From NCBI GenBank assembly GCA_016215625.1, contig JACRIW010000031.1:54642-118641 (forward strand): a stretch of DNA of 64,000 nucleotides, read 5' to 3'. The translations under genes were made by a program, and so were the position numbers. Shown in pieces: positions 1 to 8,700 of the stretch (positions are counted from its first letter, which is position 1; each line of letters opens with the position of its first letter). Under the pieces are notes generated by a model. The model searched no databases and was not told the DNA's origin. It saw only the letters and a list, made by a program, of their open reading frames with translations. The DNA comes from Candidatus Eiseniibacteriota bacterium. GTDB taxonomy: Bacteria; Eisenbacteria; RBG-16-71-46.

Positions 1-2162
1 AGCGACGACAGGTCGTCCGCCATGAGCACGACGTCGGCGCTTTCCATCGCGGCGTCGCTGCCGATGCCGCCCATCGCGATGCCGACGGTGGCACGGGCGA
101 GCGCCGGCGCGTCGTTGACGCCGTCGCCGATCATCGCGACCGAGCCGTACTTCGTTTCCAGTTCGCCGATGACGCGGACCTTGTCCTCCGGCAGCAGCTG
201 GCCGTGACGTTCGTCCACGCCCGTGCGGCGCGCGATCGCGTCCACGGTCTGGGCGCTGTCCCCCGAGAGCACCGCGAGGTGCGAGATGCCGAGCGAGCGG
301 AGCGTCTTCACGGTGTCCGACGCGTTCGGGCGCACGACGTCGGCGGCCGCGATGAGCCCCCACGCGCCGTCCGAGTGCACGACCATCGCGGTCTTCGCGT
401 CCTCCGAGAACGCGCGCACGCGCTCGACGACGCCGGCCGGCAGCGCGATCCCGAGCGAGACGAAGAGGTCGGGCGTGCCGACCTGGATCGTGCGCCCGCC
501 GTGCGAGGCGACGAGGCCCTTGCCGAGGTGATTGCGCAGCTCGGAGGCGGGCTCGAACGCGACCTTGCGCGCCGCGGCCGCGCGCACGACGGCCTGCGCG
601 AGCGGGTGCGGCGAGCGCTTCTCGGCGCACGCGGCGAGCGCGAGCAGCTGCTCCTCCGTGCCGCCCTGCAGCGCGATCACGTCGGTCACCTCGAAGCGGC
701 CGTGCGTGAGCGTGCCGGTCTTGTCGAACGCGATCGCCTTCACGCGGCCGAGCGCCTCGATGAACCGCCCGCCCTTGAACAGGATGCCGTTGCGCGCGGC
801 GTTCGCGATGGCCGACAGGATGGTCGCCGGCGTCGCGATCACGAGCGCGCAGGGCGACGCGACCACGAGCAGCGTCATCGTGCGGTAGAGCGCGCCCGAC
901 GGTCCGCTCCACGGCATCTTCATCACGAACAACGTCACGAGCAGCATGAGCACCGCGGCCACGATCACGACGATCGTGTAGTAGCGCCCGACCCACTCCG
1001 CGACTTCCTCGGTGCGCGACTTCTGCTCCTGCGCTTCCTGCACGAGCGCGACGATGCGCGCGAGCGCGGAGTTCGACGCGGCGCGCGTGGCCATGTACTC
1101 GAGCGCGCCGTGCTGGTTGAGCGTGCCGGCGTACAGCGGCGCGTCGGGGCCCTTCTCGACCGGCACGGACTCGCCGGTCAGGCTCGACTGGTCCACGAGC
1201 GACGTGCCGAGCGTGACGGTGCCGTCCACGGGGATCGCCTCGCCCGGCTTCACGATCACGGTCTCGCCGACGCGCACGTCTTCCGCGGCGACCTCGATCT
1301 CCTTGCCGTCACGGCGCACGAGCGCGCGTGCCGGGCGCAGCTTCATGAGCGCGTGCAGCGCGTGGCGCGTGCGGCCCATGGTGTAGACCTCGAGCGTGTT
1401 GCTGAGCGAGAACAGGAACATCAGCACCGCGGCTTCGAAGATCGCGCCCGTCGCGGCCGCGCCGACCGCGGCGAGGATCATGAGCAGGTTGACGTCGAAC
1501 TTGAACTTCCGCAGCGCCTCGAACGTGCTCACCGTGGCGAACCAGCCGCCGGTGACGGCGGCCGCCGTGTAGAGCAGGTGCGCCCAGATCGGCGCGAGCG
1601 GCGTGAGCTGTTCGACCGCGAAGCCGGCGAGCAGCGTCGTGAGGCACGCGATCGTCATCGCGACCATGGCGCCGCCCGAGGAGTGCTCTTCTTCCTCCTC
1701 GTGCGTCATGGTGGCGCCCCACGGCTTGTCGGACAGCGGACGCACGACCTCCACGCCCGCCTGCTCCCCGCCGCGCCTGCGCGCGAGGCGCACCGTGCCC
1801 GGCGTCGCGTCGGCGGAGAACTGCGCGGCGTCCTCGGGCGCGAGCGTGCCGAAGCGCAGCGCGCACTCGGAGCAGGCCTCGAGCGTGTCGCGCTTCTCGC
1901 ACGTCGTCACCCGCTGCGCGAACACACCGCCCACCTCGTCCGCGAACGTGTTGAGCTGTTCGGGCGAGACGAGCGCGGGCTGGTAGCGCACCGTGAGCGT
2001 GCTGGCGCGGAAGTTCGCCTCGATCGCGAGCACGCCCGGCCATTCGCGCAGGCGGTCGGCGAGGATCTCGATGCAGCCTTCACCGTCCGCGGCGAGCGGT
2101 GCGTGTCCGGCGTGGGCGTGGGTGGCTTCGGAGGCGGGCTTGCCGTCGCAGTTCTGGCACAT
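1..2162 (-). CDS. Heavy-metal translocating P1B-type ATPase (3' end cut by window edge)
   Basis: Inner-membrane ATP-driven metal exporter. About 720 residues are present and the C-terminus lies beyond base 1. The order is a His-rich N-terminus, an HMA-like domain (about residues 30-100) that lacks the CxxC metal site, a linker with six acidic/His residues (MTHEEEEEHSS), transmembrane helices, an actuator domain with TGES, the membrane metal site SPCAL (Cys438), the phosphorylation motif DKTGT (Asp480) and the hinge GDGVNDAPAL near the cut end. SPC instead of CPC and the apparently reduced helix set resemble the P1B-4 subgroup (Co2+/Fe2+ exporters such as CoaT and PfeT) rather than Cu+ or Zn2+ pumps. 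The substrate is inferred from the family only. The ATG at 2162 starts MCQNCDGK and is divergent from the lipoprotein gene at 2257. Confidence 0.93.
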   Translation of the reverse strand, partial: MCQNCDGKPASEATHAHAGHAPLAADGEGCIEILADRLREWPGVLAIEANFRASTLTVRYQPALVSPEQLNTFADEVGGVFAQRVTTCEKRDTLEACSECALRFGTLAPEDAAQFSADATPGTVRLARRRGGEQAGVEVVRPLSDKPWGATMTHEEEEEHSSGGAMVAMTIACLTTLLAGFAVEQLTPLAPIWAHLLYTAAAVTGGWFATVSTFEALRKFKFDVNLLMILAAVGAAATGAIFEAAVLMFLFSLSNTLEVYTMGRTRHALHALMKLRPARALVRRDGKEIEVAAEDVRVGETVIVKPGEAIPVDGTVTLGTSLVDQSSLTGESVPVEKGPDAPLYAGTLNQHGALEYMATRAASNSALARIVALVQEAQEQKSRTEEVAEWVGRYYTIVVIVAAVLMLLVTLFVMKMPWSGPSGALYRTMTLLVVASPCALVIATPATILSAIANAARNGILFKGGRFIEALGRVKAIAFDKTGTLTHGRFEVTDVIALQGGTEEQLLALAACAEKRSPHPLAQAVVRAAAARKVAFEPASELRNHLGKGLVASHGGRTIQVGTPDLFVSLGIALPAGVVERVRAFSEDAKTAMVVHSDGAWGLIAAADVVRPNASDTVKTLRSLGISHLAVLSGDSAQTVDAIARRTGVDERHGQLLPEDKVRVIGELETKYGSVAMIGDGVNDAPALARATVGIAMGGIGSDAAMESADVVLMADDLSS

Positions 2163-2256
2163 GCGGTCGAGTCTTCCTGAACGTTCGGACGAACGCGGAC
2201 ACGGGTGCTGCCCGGGGTATGGCGGACAGTACCCGCTGGTGCATTAGGATGCACGC

Positions 2257-3372
2257 ATGCGACCGCTCTCGCGTGCGTTTCTTGCGGTGTTCCTGACGAC
2301 TTGCGCCTTCACGGCCTTTGGCGCCGCGGGCTGCGGCAAGAGTGGCGGCTCCACGGCGCCCGGCCCGTCCCCCGTCACGCGGACGTGGCGCATGGGCTTC
2401 TCGGGCATTCCACCCGTGCCCGACCAGACCGTCGCCGTGAACGCGATCTTCCAGTGGGCCACACGTGCCGACGCCGCGATCGCGCACGAGGGCGTGCCGT
2501 GGGATTCGCTGCTCGCAGGCGTGCCGCCCGACACGCTCGCGCGGCGCTACCTCGACCTCATGCACTACTACCGGCTCGTCGCGCACCACGAGATCGTGTT
2601 CGAGGTGGACCCGACCGACGGTCTTTCGCGCGCGGACGAGGACCCGAAGCTCGTCGCCGCCGGGCGCAGCATTTCCGAGCCCGCCGTGCGCGCGCTCTAC
2701 GTGCGCTGGGTCACCGCCGTGGACACGATCATCCATCCCGAGTATCTCGGGCTCGCCTCCGAGGTGAACCTCGTGCGCGCCGCGGGCCCGTCCGTGTACG
2801 CGTCGCTCGCGCCGATGGCACGGCAGGCCGCGGACTCGCTGCGCGCGCTGCACGCGCGCCGGCCCGACCTGCCTGAGCCCGAGCTCTACGCGACCATCCA
2901 GGTCGAGACCGTGTGGGGACGGTTGGGCCCGCCCGGCTGGCAGGGCGTGGCGAGCGAGCTCGCGGACTTCCCGTTCGCCGACGCGTGGGGACTGTCTTCG
3001 TATCCCTACCTCGGAGGCTTCGCCGAGCCCGAAGACATCCCGCTCGACTACTACTCGCGCATCCGTGACGGCGTGGGCAAGCCCGTGATGGTGATCGAAG
3101 GCGGCTGGGCGTCGGTGCCCTACGGCGGGAACAACGCGACGCCCGCACAGCAGGCGCGCTACGTGCGGCACCACGCGCGGCTGCTCGACCAGGCGGCGGC
3201 GATCGCGGTGTTCGACCTCACCTACGCCGACCTCGCGCTGTCCACGTGGCCGAGCCCTCCGACGGGATCGCTCGTACCGTTCGCGCACCTCGGCGTCGTG
3301 GACTCGGCGCTCACCGCGAAGCCCGCACAGGGCACATGGGATTCGCTGTTCGCGCGGACGCGGGTGAACTGA
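2257..3372 (+). CDS. Secreted lipoprotein, glycoside hydrolase-like (GH-A clan style)
   Basis: 371 residues. A lipoprotein signal with lipobox GAAGC (Cys about residue 26) predicts anchoring outside the inner membrane. The rest looks like a TIM-barrel glycosidase: a Glu in LGLASEVNL (about residue 170) sits where the acid/base of clan GH-A enzymes (for example GH53) follows strand 4, and a second Glu in VIEGGW (about residue 280) fits the nucleophile of strand 7. Between them lies GLSSYPYLGG, also typical of this fold. The substrate cannot be read from the sequence. An AGGA element lies about 6 bases before the ATG. A catalytically active glycosidase is an inference; a glycosidase-like domain without activity is possible. 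Confidence 0.75.
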   Translation: MRPLSRAFLAVFLTTCAFTAFGAAGCGKSGGSTAPGPSPVTRTWRMGFSGIPPVPDQTVAVNAIFQWATRADAAIAHEGVPWDSLLAGVPPDTLARRYLDLMHYYRLVAHHEIVFEVDPTDGLSRADEDPKLVAAGRSISEPAVRALYVRWVTAVDTIIHPEYLGLASEVNLVRAAGPSVYASLAPMARQAADSLRALHARRPDLPEPELYATIQVETVWGRLGPPGWQGVASELADFPFADAWGLSSYPYLGGFAEPEDIPLDYYSRIRDGVGKPVMVIEGGWASVPYGGNNATPAQQARYVRHHARLLDQAAAIAVFDLTYADLALSTWPSPPTGSLVPFAHLGVVDSALTAKPAQGTWDSLFARTRVN

Positions 3373-3386
3373 AGCGCCGCGGCGCC

Positions 3387-3731
3387 TCAGCGCTCCGGAA
3401 TCCTCGCCGCGCCACCGGCCCGGCGCACGACCGACAGCAGCGAGTCGTCGCTCACGCCCGCGTCCACGATCACGAACGCGCGCAGCTGCCCGAGCCGCAC
3501 CTCGCACTCGCGCACGCCGGGCGTCGCCGCGAGCGCGGCGCGGATCTTCTCGCAGTCCGCGTCGCTGCGCAGGTTGTCCACCGCGACCATGACGATGCGC
3601 TGGCCCGAGCGCGCGGCGAGCTCGCCGGTGCCGGGCAGCGACTTCATCTGCGAAAACAGCCACGGCCCGCCGGCGAGCAGCAGCAGCGCCGCCGCCGCGG
3701 CGAGCGCGAGGTTGAGTTGGCGTGAGTTCAT
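3387..3731 (-). CDS. Membrane-anchored HMA-like domain protein
   Basis: 114 residues. An N-terminal helix (about residues 7-27) anchors a single ferredoxin-like HMA domain (about residues 45-110) with the pattern of helix-strand-strand seen in metal chaperones: DADCEKIRAALAATPGVREC. Only a lone Cys occupies the loop, so the classic CxxC metal site is absent, as in the HMA domain of the nearby P-type ATPase. It may have lost metal binding or bind by other residues. It lies tail to tail with the glycosidase-like lipoprotein and upstream of nothing obvious on its own strand. Confidence 0.65.
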   Translation of the reverse strand: MNSRQLNLALAAAAALLLLAGGPWLFSQMKSLPGTGELAARSGQRIVMVAVDNLRSDADCEKIRAALAATPGVRECEVRLGQLRAFVIVDAGVSDDSLLSVVRRAGGAARIPER

Positions 3732-3795
3732 GCGTGGGCTCCTCCCGGTGCGCGCCCGACCGGCGCGCGTTTCCGGGGCCGCACGGTATCACCCT

Positions 3796-4239
3796 TCAGA
3801 GCGTCAGGAGCAGCTCGTCGAGCTGCGCGAACGTCTCGCGCATCGCCTCCTGGGCGCCGGTGCCGGCGGCGTCGAGCGCTTCCTTCGTGGGATAGAGCTC
3901 CGTCACCACCACGAGCGTCCTGCCGTTCTTCTCTTCGAAGGTCACGGTGGTGACGGAGCCGTCCTCGCCGCCCTCTTCGTTGGTCCACGAGAGCCGCGAG
4001 GGCGGCGTGACCTCGAGGTAGCGGCCGAAGAAGTCGGCGCCCTCGCCGAAGTTCAGGCGGTACCGGCCGCCGACGCGCACGTCCATCTCGCACGCGTACA
4101 GCACCATGCCCATCGACTTCGGCAGCCACCACTTCTGGAACAGCTCGGGCTGCGTCCACGCCGCGTAGACCAGTCGCGCGGGGGCGTCGAAGACCCTCGT
4201 GACGACGACCTCGCGATCGGAGGTCCGCTCCACCGTCAC
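3796..4239 (-). CDS. SRPBCC (AHSA1/START-like) domain protein
   Basis: 147 residues with the AHSA1-type lipid/ligand-binding fold: VTRVFDAPARLVYAAWTQPE at the N-terminus, KWWLP, GGRYRLNFGEG, and a C-terminal helix ending LDELL. It is the usual partner of SRPBCC-associated ArsR regulators and is co-transcribed with the upstream ArsR gene. I chose the GTG at 4239 because AGAGGAAG lies seven bases ahead, within the end of the ArsR gene; the longer GTG at 4266 would overlap ArsR by 23 bases. The ligand is unknown. Confidence 0.88.
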   Translation of the reverse strand: MTVERTSDREVVVTRVFDAPARLVYAAWTQPELFQKWWLPKSMGMVLYACEMDVRVGGRYRLNFGEGADFFGRYLEVTPPSRLSWTNEEGGEDGSVTTVTFEEKNGRTLVVVTELYPTKEALDAAGTGAQEAMRETFAQLDELLLTL

Positions 4240-4243
4240 GGGC

Positions 4244-4609
4244 TCACTTCCTCTTCGTGCGTCCACGGGGCCGCTCCTTTCGCTTGAGCTCCTCGATCAC
4301 CGCATCCAGTGCTTCGAAACGTGCCGCCCAGAGACGGCGATAGCTTTCGATCCACGCCGCTTCTTCCTCGAGCCGGCACACGCCGAGCCGGCACGTGCGG
4401 ACGCGCCCGACCTTCTCGGTGGTGACGAGCCCGGCCTGCTCGAGCACGCCCACGTGCTTCTTCATGCCCGTGAGCGTCATGTCGAACTTCCGCGCCAGGT
4501 CCGTGATCGAGGCGTCCGAGCGCGCGAGCTGCTCGAGCACGCCGCGGCGCGTGACGTCCGAGAGGGCGGCGAAGGAGGCGTCGAAGTGATCCGGCGTATA
4601 CTGAACCAT
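4244..4609 (-). CDS. ArsR-family HTH transcriptional regulator
   Basis: 121 residues of winged helix-turn-helix. The recognition region reads SITDLARKFDMTLTGMKKHV, followed by the wing VTTEKVGRVRTCRL. Cys residues in TCRLGVCRL are not arranged as a classic arsenic site, so the signal is unclear. It is first in an operon with the AHSA1 protein, the common ArsR/SRPBCC arrangement. The start codon lies inside a perfect 24-bp palindrome (4598-4621), so the protein begins MVQYT, as in related regulators. This suggests tight self-repression and perhaps a transcript with little or no leader. Confidence 0.9.
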   Translation of the reverse strand: MVQYTPDHFDASFAALSDVTRRGVLEQLARSDASITDLARKFDMTLTGMKKHVGVLEQAGLVTTEKVGRVRTCRLGVCRLEEEAAWIESYRRLWAARFEALDAVIEELKRKERPRGRTKRK

Positions 4610-4621
4610 GTGGTTCAGTAT
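4598..4621. promoter_or_regulatory. Perfect operator palindrome spanning the ArsR start codon
   Basis: The arm ATACTGAACCA (4598-4608) is exactly complementary to 4611-4621, with two bases between. The ATG of the ArsR gene (4609-4607 on the minus strand) is within it. Position and symmetry fit an autoregulatory ArsR-family operator. Confidence 0.8.
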
Positions 4622-4678
4622 CAGGCACGACGACGGCGTCCGTCAATGGGTTGTTTCCGGGGCCGCTCGAGGCCCTGC

Positions 4679-6265
4679 TCAGTGCGCGTCGCCGCCGCCG
4701 CGCAGGCGCTTCGGGTCGTACTTGAGCGTCATGATGAGCGGGATCGCCACGAGGAACACGAGCCCGAACACGAGGAAGATCTTCTCGTACGCGAGCATCG
4801 CCGCCTGCGCCTGCACCGCGCCGTTGATGGACGTGAGCGCCTTGGTGCGCGCCACGTCGAACGTGTCACCGCGCCCCTGGAGCGTGCGCGTGATCGCGTC
4901 GAGCCGTTGCACGACGACGGGGTTGTAGAGCGAGACGTGCGAGGCGAGCCCTTCGCGACTTTCGGCCATGAAGCGCTGCACGAGCGTCGCCGACAGCGCG
5001 ATGCCCACGCTGCCGCCCAGCTGGCGCATGAGGTTGTAGAGCCCCGTGGCCGGCGCGATCTGCGACATGGACAGCTGCGACATCGCGAGGTTGTTGAGCG
5101 GGATGAACGCGAGCCCGAGCGCCACACCGCGCACGATGAGCGGCCAGTAGAAGTCGTCCACGCCGCTCTGCGTGGTGAAGTGCGACCACTGCCACATCGC
5201 GAACGCGAACAGTGCCGCGCCGAAGCTGGCGATGAGGCGGCTGTCCACCTTCCCGAGCAGCCGCGACATGAGCACCATCGTGAAGGCGCTCGCGAGCGCG
5301 CCGGGCAGGATCACGAGGCCCGTCTGGTTCGCCGTGAATCGCAGGATCTGCTGCAGGTAGACGGGCAGCACGAACACGGTCGCGTAGAGGCACACGCCGA
5401 GGATCGCGCCGAGCAGCGCGCCCGTGCCGAACTGGCGGTTGCCGAGAATGCGCAGGTCCACCACCGGATGCTCGACGTGCAGCTCGTGCCACACGAACGA
5501 CACGAGCGACAGCAGGCTCGTGACCGCGTAGAACCCGATCTCGCGCGAGGCGAACCAGTCGAGCCGCTCGCCGCGCTCGAGGAACAGCTGCAGCGTGCCG
5601 ACGCCGACCGCGAGCAGGAAGAGTCCGAGCCAGTCCGTGTCGCCGAGCTTCTGCGCCCACTTCGAATCGCCGATGTACTGCAGGCTCAGCACGAGCGCGA
5701 GCGCGCCGAACGGCAGGTTGATGTAGAAGATCCACGGCCACGAGAACGTGTCCGTGATGTAGCCGCCGAGCGTGGGACCGAGCGTCGGGCCGACCATCAC
5801 GCCCACGCCGAAGATGGCCATCGCCTGGCCGTACTCCTCGGGCGGGAACACCTCGTAGAGGATCGCCTGCGACGTGGACAGCAGCGCACCGCCGCCGAGC
5901 CCCTGCAGGATGCGCCACGCGATCAGCTCGTTGAGCGTGTGCGCGTTGCCGCAGAAGAAGCTCGCGGTCGTGAACAGCAGGATCGAGCCCGCGAAGTAGC
6001 GCCGCCGCCCGAAGTACGCCGACAGCCAGCCCGTGATGGGCAGCACGATCACGTTGGCCACGATGTAGCCCGTGGAGACCCACGCGATCTGGTCGAGCGT
6101 CGCGCCGAGCGTGCCCATCATGTGCGGGATCGCCACGTTCACGATGCTCGTGTCGAGGATCTCGAGGATCGACGCGAACGTCACCGTGATCGCGATGATG
6201 TAGCGATTCCGGTAGGCCTCGTCGTAGGCGGCGTCACGCACCGCGGTCAGGGTCGTGGCGGACAT
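4679..6265 (-). CDS. MFS drug efflux transporter, DHA2 (EmrB/QacA) family
   Basis: 528 residues, the usual length for 14-helix DHA2 exporters. Diagnostic stretches are SILEILDTSIVNVAIPHM in helix 1, GYIVANVIVLPITGWLSAYFGRR for helix 2 and motif A, and the helix-5 antiporter motif region GVMVGPTLGPTLGGYI. It exports hydrophobic or amphipathic drugs by proton antiport. The gene starts one base after the stop of the HlyD-type adaptor and is last in the operon TetR-TolC-HlyD-MFS, so the three proteins should form a pump across both membranes. Confidence 0.95.
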   Translation of the reverse strand: MSATTLTAVRDAAYDEAYRNRYIIAITVTFASILEILDTSIVNVAIPHMMGTLGATLDQIAWVSTGYIVANVIVLPITGWLSAYFGRRRYFAGSILLFTTASFFCGNAHTLNELIAWRILQGLGGGALLSTSQAILYEVFPPEEYGQAMAIFGVGVMVGPTLGPTLGGYITDTFSWPWIFYINLPFGALALVLSLQYIGDSKWAQKLGDTDWLGLFLLAVGVGTLQLFLERGERLDWFASREIGFYAVTSLLSLVSFVWHELHVEHPVVDLRILGNRQFGTGALLGAILGVCLYATVFVLPVYLQQILRFTANQTGLVILPGALASAFTMVLMSRLLGKVDSRLIASFGAALFAFAMWQWSHFTTQSGVDDFYWPLIVRGVALGLAFIPLNNLAMSQLSMSQIAPATGLYNLMRQLGGSVGIALSATLVQRFMAESREGLASHVSLYNPVVVQRLDAITRTLQGRGDTFDVARTKALTSINGAVQAQAAMLAYEKIFLVFGLVFLVAIPLIMTLKYDPKRLRGGGDAH

Positions 6266-6266
6266 T

Positions 6267-7334
6267 TCAGCTCGCGCGGGTCGTCACGACGATCTGCACG
6301 CTCATGCCCGGCCGCAGCGGGTGCTCGGCGTCGAGCCCGCTCGTGACCGCGATGCGCACCGGGATGCGCTGGATGACGTGCGTGTAGTTGCCGGTCGAGT
6401 TGTCCGGCGGCAGCAGCGAGAACTTGGCGCCGGTCGCCGGGCTCAGGCTCTCGACCCTGCCCTGCACGACGCGGCCGCGATACGCGTCCACGGTGATGCG
6501 CACGGGATCGCCGACGCGGACGTCGCCGATGTCCGTCTCCTTGAGGTTCGCGACCACGTGCAGGCCGTCGCTCGGCACGACCGCCATGGTGGTCTGCCCC
6601 GGCTGCAGGTACTGGCCGGCCTCGACCGTCTTGCGGCTCACCACGCCCGTGACCGGCGCGACGATGCGCGCGTACGTCAGCTGCAGCGCCGCCTGGTCGC
6701 GCGCCGCGCGCGCCGCCTGCAGCCGCGCGCCCGCGCCCGCCACGGCCGCCTCCGCCGCGAGCACCTGCTTGCGCGCCGCCTGCAGCGCGGCGTCGGCCGC
6801 CGCGCTCGCCGAGCGCGCGTTGTCGAGCTGCTGCTTGCTGATCACGCCCCGGGCCGCCAGCCCCGTGTAACGCTGCACGTCGGACGCGGCGCGGCCGGCG
6901 TTCGCCTCGGCCTGCGCGACCTGCGCGCGCGCCGCGGCGAGCTGCGCTTCCATCATGCCCGTGCGGCCCTTCTCGCCCGCGTTCGCGAGCGCGGCCTGCA
7001 AGTCGGCCTCGGCCTGCGCGAGCTTCGCCTTCAGCTCGCGATCGTCGATGCGCACGAGCAGGTCGCCGGCGTTCACGTGCTGGTTGTCCTTCACGGCGAC
7101 CTCGGCGACGAAGCCGGGCACGCGCGCGAGCGCGGGCACGACGCTGCCTTCGACCTGCGCGTTGTCGGTCTCGACGTGCGTGCGCGACCACATCCAGCGC
7201 TGCACGCCGAACAGGCCGGCGATCAGCACGGCGACGCCGAGAATGATCGGGGCGACGTTCGCGCGGGGCTTGGCCGCCGGGGCCGCGGCAGCCGCGGCAG
7301 CGGCAGCCGGGGCGGTTTCGGGCGCTTCACTCAT
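6267..7334 (-). CDS. HlyD/EmrA-type periplasmic adaptor (membrane fusion protein)
   Basis: 355 residues: an Ala/Pro-rich cytoplasmic N-terminus, one membrane helix (about residues 28-48, IILGVAVLIAGLFGVQRWMW), a biotinyl-lipoyl half (GFVAEVAVKDNQHVNAGDLL), a long Ala-rich coiled-coil hairpin (about residues 100-215), the second lipoyl half (IVAPVTGVVSRKTVEAGQYL) and a C-terminal barrel. It bridges the MFS pump to TolC. I placed the start at the ATG at 7334 (MSEAPETAP), which follows GGAGAG; a longer open frame reaching 7457 would run into the end of the TolC gene. Confidence 0.94.
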   Translation of the reverse strand: MSEAPETAPAAAAAAAAAPAAKPRANVAPIILGVAVLIAGLFGVQRWMWSRTHVETDNAQVEGSVVPALARVPGFVAEVAVKDNQHVNAGDLLVRIDDRELKAKLAQAEADLQAALANAGEKGRTGMMEAQLAAARAQVAQAEANAGRAASDVQRYTGLAARGVISKQQLDNARSASAAADAALQAARKQVLAAEAAVAGAGARLQAARAARDQAALQLTYARIVAPVTGVVSRKTVEAGQYLQPGQTTMAVVPSDGLHVVANLKETDIGDVRVGDPVRITVDAYRGRVVQGRVESLSPATGAKFSLLPPDNSTGNYTHVIQRIPVRIAVTSGLDAEHPLRPGMSVQIVVTTRAS

Positions 7335-7362
7335 GGTGCGTCTCTCCTTCGGGGGCTTCGGG

Positions 7363-8700
7363 TCAGTGCATGCGGCGCGCGACGCCGGCGGCGCGCGCGA
7401 GCGCGGTACGGGAGCTGGCCACGGCGAAGCGCGCGTCGATGTCGGCGTCGCGGGCACGGACCAGCGAAGACTGGGCGTTGATCACTTCGATGTTGCCGGC
7501 CACGCCGCTCACGAAGCGTTCGCGCGCCTGCGCGATCTCGTCGAGCGCGAGCGCGAGGCGCTCGGCGGCCACCTGCTGCTGCTCCTGTCCCGAGGCGAGG
7601 TCGAGCAGCGCGCCGGTCACTTCGGCCTCGACCTGCGCGCGCACGTCCTTCTCGCGCACCTCGGACTCGCGCACGAGTCCCGCCTGCTCGGAGAGCTTGC
7701 CCTCGCGGCGGAAGCCGTCCACGAGCGGCACGGTGACGGCCAGCGCCCACGTGCGCGTCGAGATCGCGTCGCCGTAGTGCTCGCCGGACAGGCCCCAGTC
7801 GAGCGACGCGTCCACGCGCGGCAGCCGCTCGGCGGCCGTCGCGGAGCGATCGGCGCGGGCGCGCTGCAGCCGCGCCTGCTCGGCGCGCAGGTCGTCGCGA
7901 TGGTCGAGCGCGAACGCGACGGCCGCGGCGGCTTCGCCGGGCGCCTCGCTCGCGCCGAGCGACGCGTCGAGCGTGTCGGCGAGCGCGATCACCGCCGACG
8001 GTTCGAGGCCGAGCGCACGCGCGAGGTCGATGCGCGCGCGATCGCGCTGGTTGCGCGCCACGCTCAGCGCGCCGCGCGTGGAAGCGACCTGCGTACGCGC
8101 GCGCGTCACGTCGATCTGCGGCGCGGTGCCGGCGGAGAGCTGCGCCTCGGCGAGCTCCTGCAGCTCCTGCGCGAGCCGCAGGTCCTCGGCGCGCGCGGCG
8201 ACGACCGCTTCGGCGCGGGCCGCGCGCAGGTATGCGAGCGCGGCGTTCGCCGCCGCGCCTTCACCACTCACGCCCTGATCGGCGCGCGCGCCGACCAGCC
8301 CGAGGCGAGAGGCGCGCAGCTTCTGCCACGACGACCAGTCGAACACCGGCTGCGAGAACTTGAGCCGCGCCTCGGAGTCCCACACCGGGCCCTGCAGCGC
8401 CGGGTACGGCGCCGCGCCCGGCACGCGCGGCAGTGTGATGCCGAGCGCGTACAGGTTGAACGTGCGGTCGGTCATCGTGGCCTGGCCCGAGACGCTCGGC
8501 AGCAGCGCGCCGCGCGACTGCGTGGTCTTCGCGGCGGCCTGCGCCGTGCGCAGCGACGCCACCTGCACGGCGGCGTTCTGCTCGGCCGCCATGCTCACGG
8601 CCTGCGCGAACGTCAGGCGCACGGCCGCGGCCGCGGGCTCGGCGGCGTGGGCCGCGGGCGCGCCGGCGAGGGCGATCAGGAGGACGGCGACTCGCTTCAT
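7363..8700 (-). CDS. TolC-family outer membrane efflux protein
   Basis: 445 residues with a Sec signal peptide (MKRVAVLLIALAGAPAAHA) and two Ala/Arg-rich coiled-coil repeats typical of OEP proteins (for example YLRAARAEAVVAARAEDLRLAQELQELAEAQL in the first half and LALALDEIAQARERFVSG in the second). It forms the outer-membrane exit duct. The ATG overlaps the stop of the TetR gene (ATGA, 8697-8700), which implies translational coupling, and the adaptor gene follows after 28 bases. Confidence 0.93.
   Translation of the reverse strand: MKRVAVLLIALAGAPAAHAAEPAAAAVRLTFAQAVSMAAEQNAAVQVASLRTAQAAAKTTQSRGALLPSVSGQATMTDRTFNLYALGITLPRVPGAAPYPALQGPVWDSEARLKFSQPVFDWSSWQKLRASRLGLVGARADQGVSGEGAAANAALAYLRAARAEAVVAARAEDLRLAQELQELAEAQLSAGTAPQIDVTRARTQVASTRGALSVARNQRDRARIDLARALGLEPSAVIALADTLDASLGASEAPGEAAAAVAFALDHRDDLRAEQARLQRARADRSATAAERLPRVDASLDWGLSGEHYGDAISTRTWALAVTVPLVDGFRREGKLSEQAGLVRESEVREKDVRAQVEAEVTGALLDLASGQEQQQVAAERLALALDEIAQARERFVSGVAGNIEVINAQSSLVRARDADIDARFAVASSRTALARAAGVARRMH

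Noticed and set aside
204..2180. 658-codon open frame opposite the P-type ATPase
   Set aside because: Arg/His/Glu-rich shadow of the real gene; no domain or signal.
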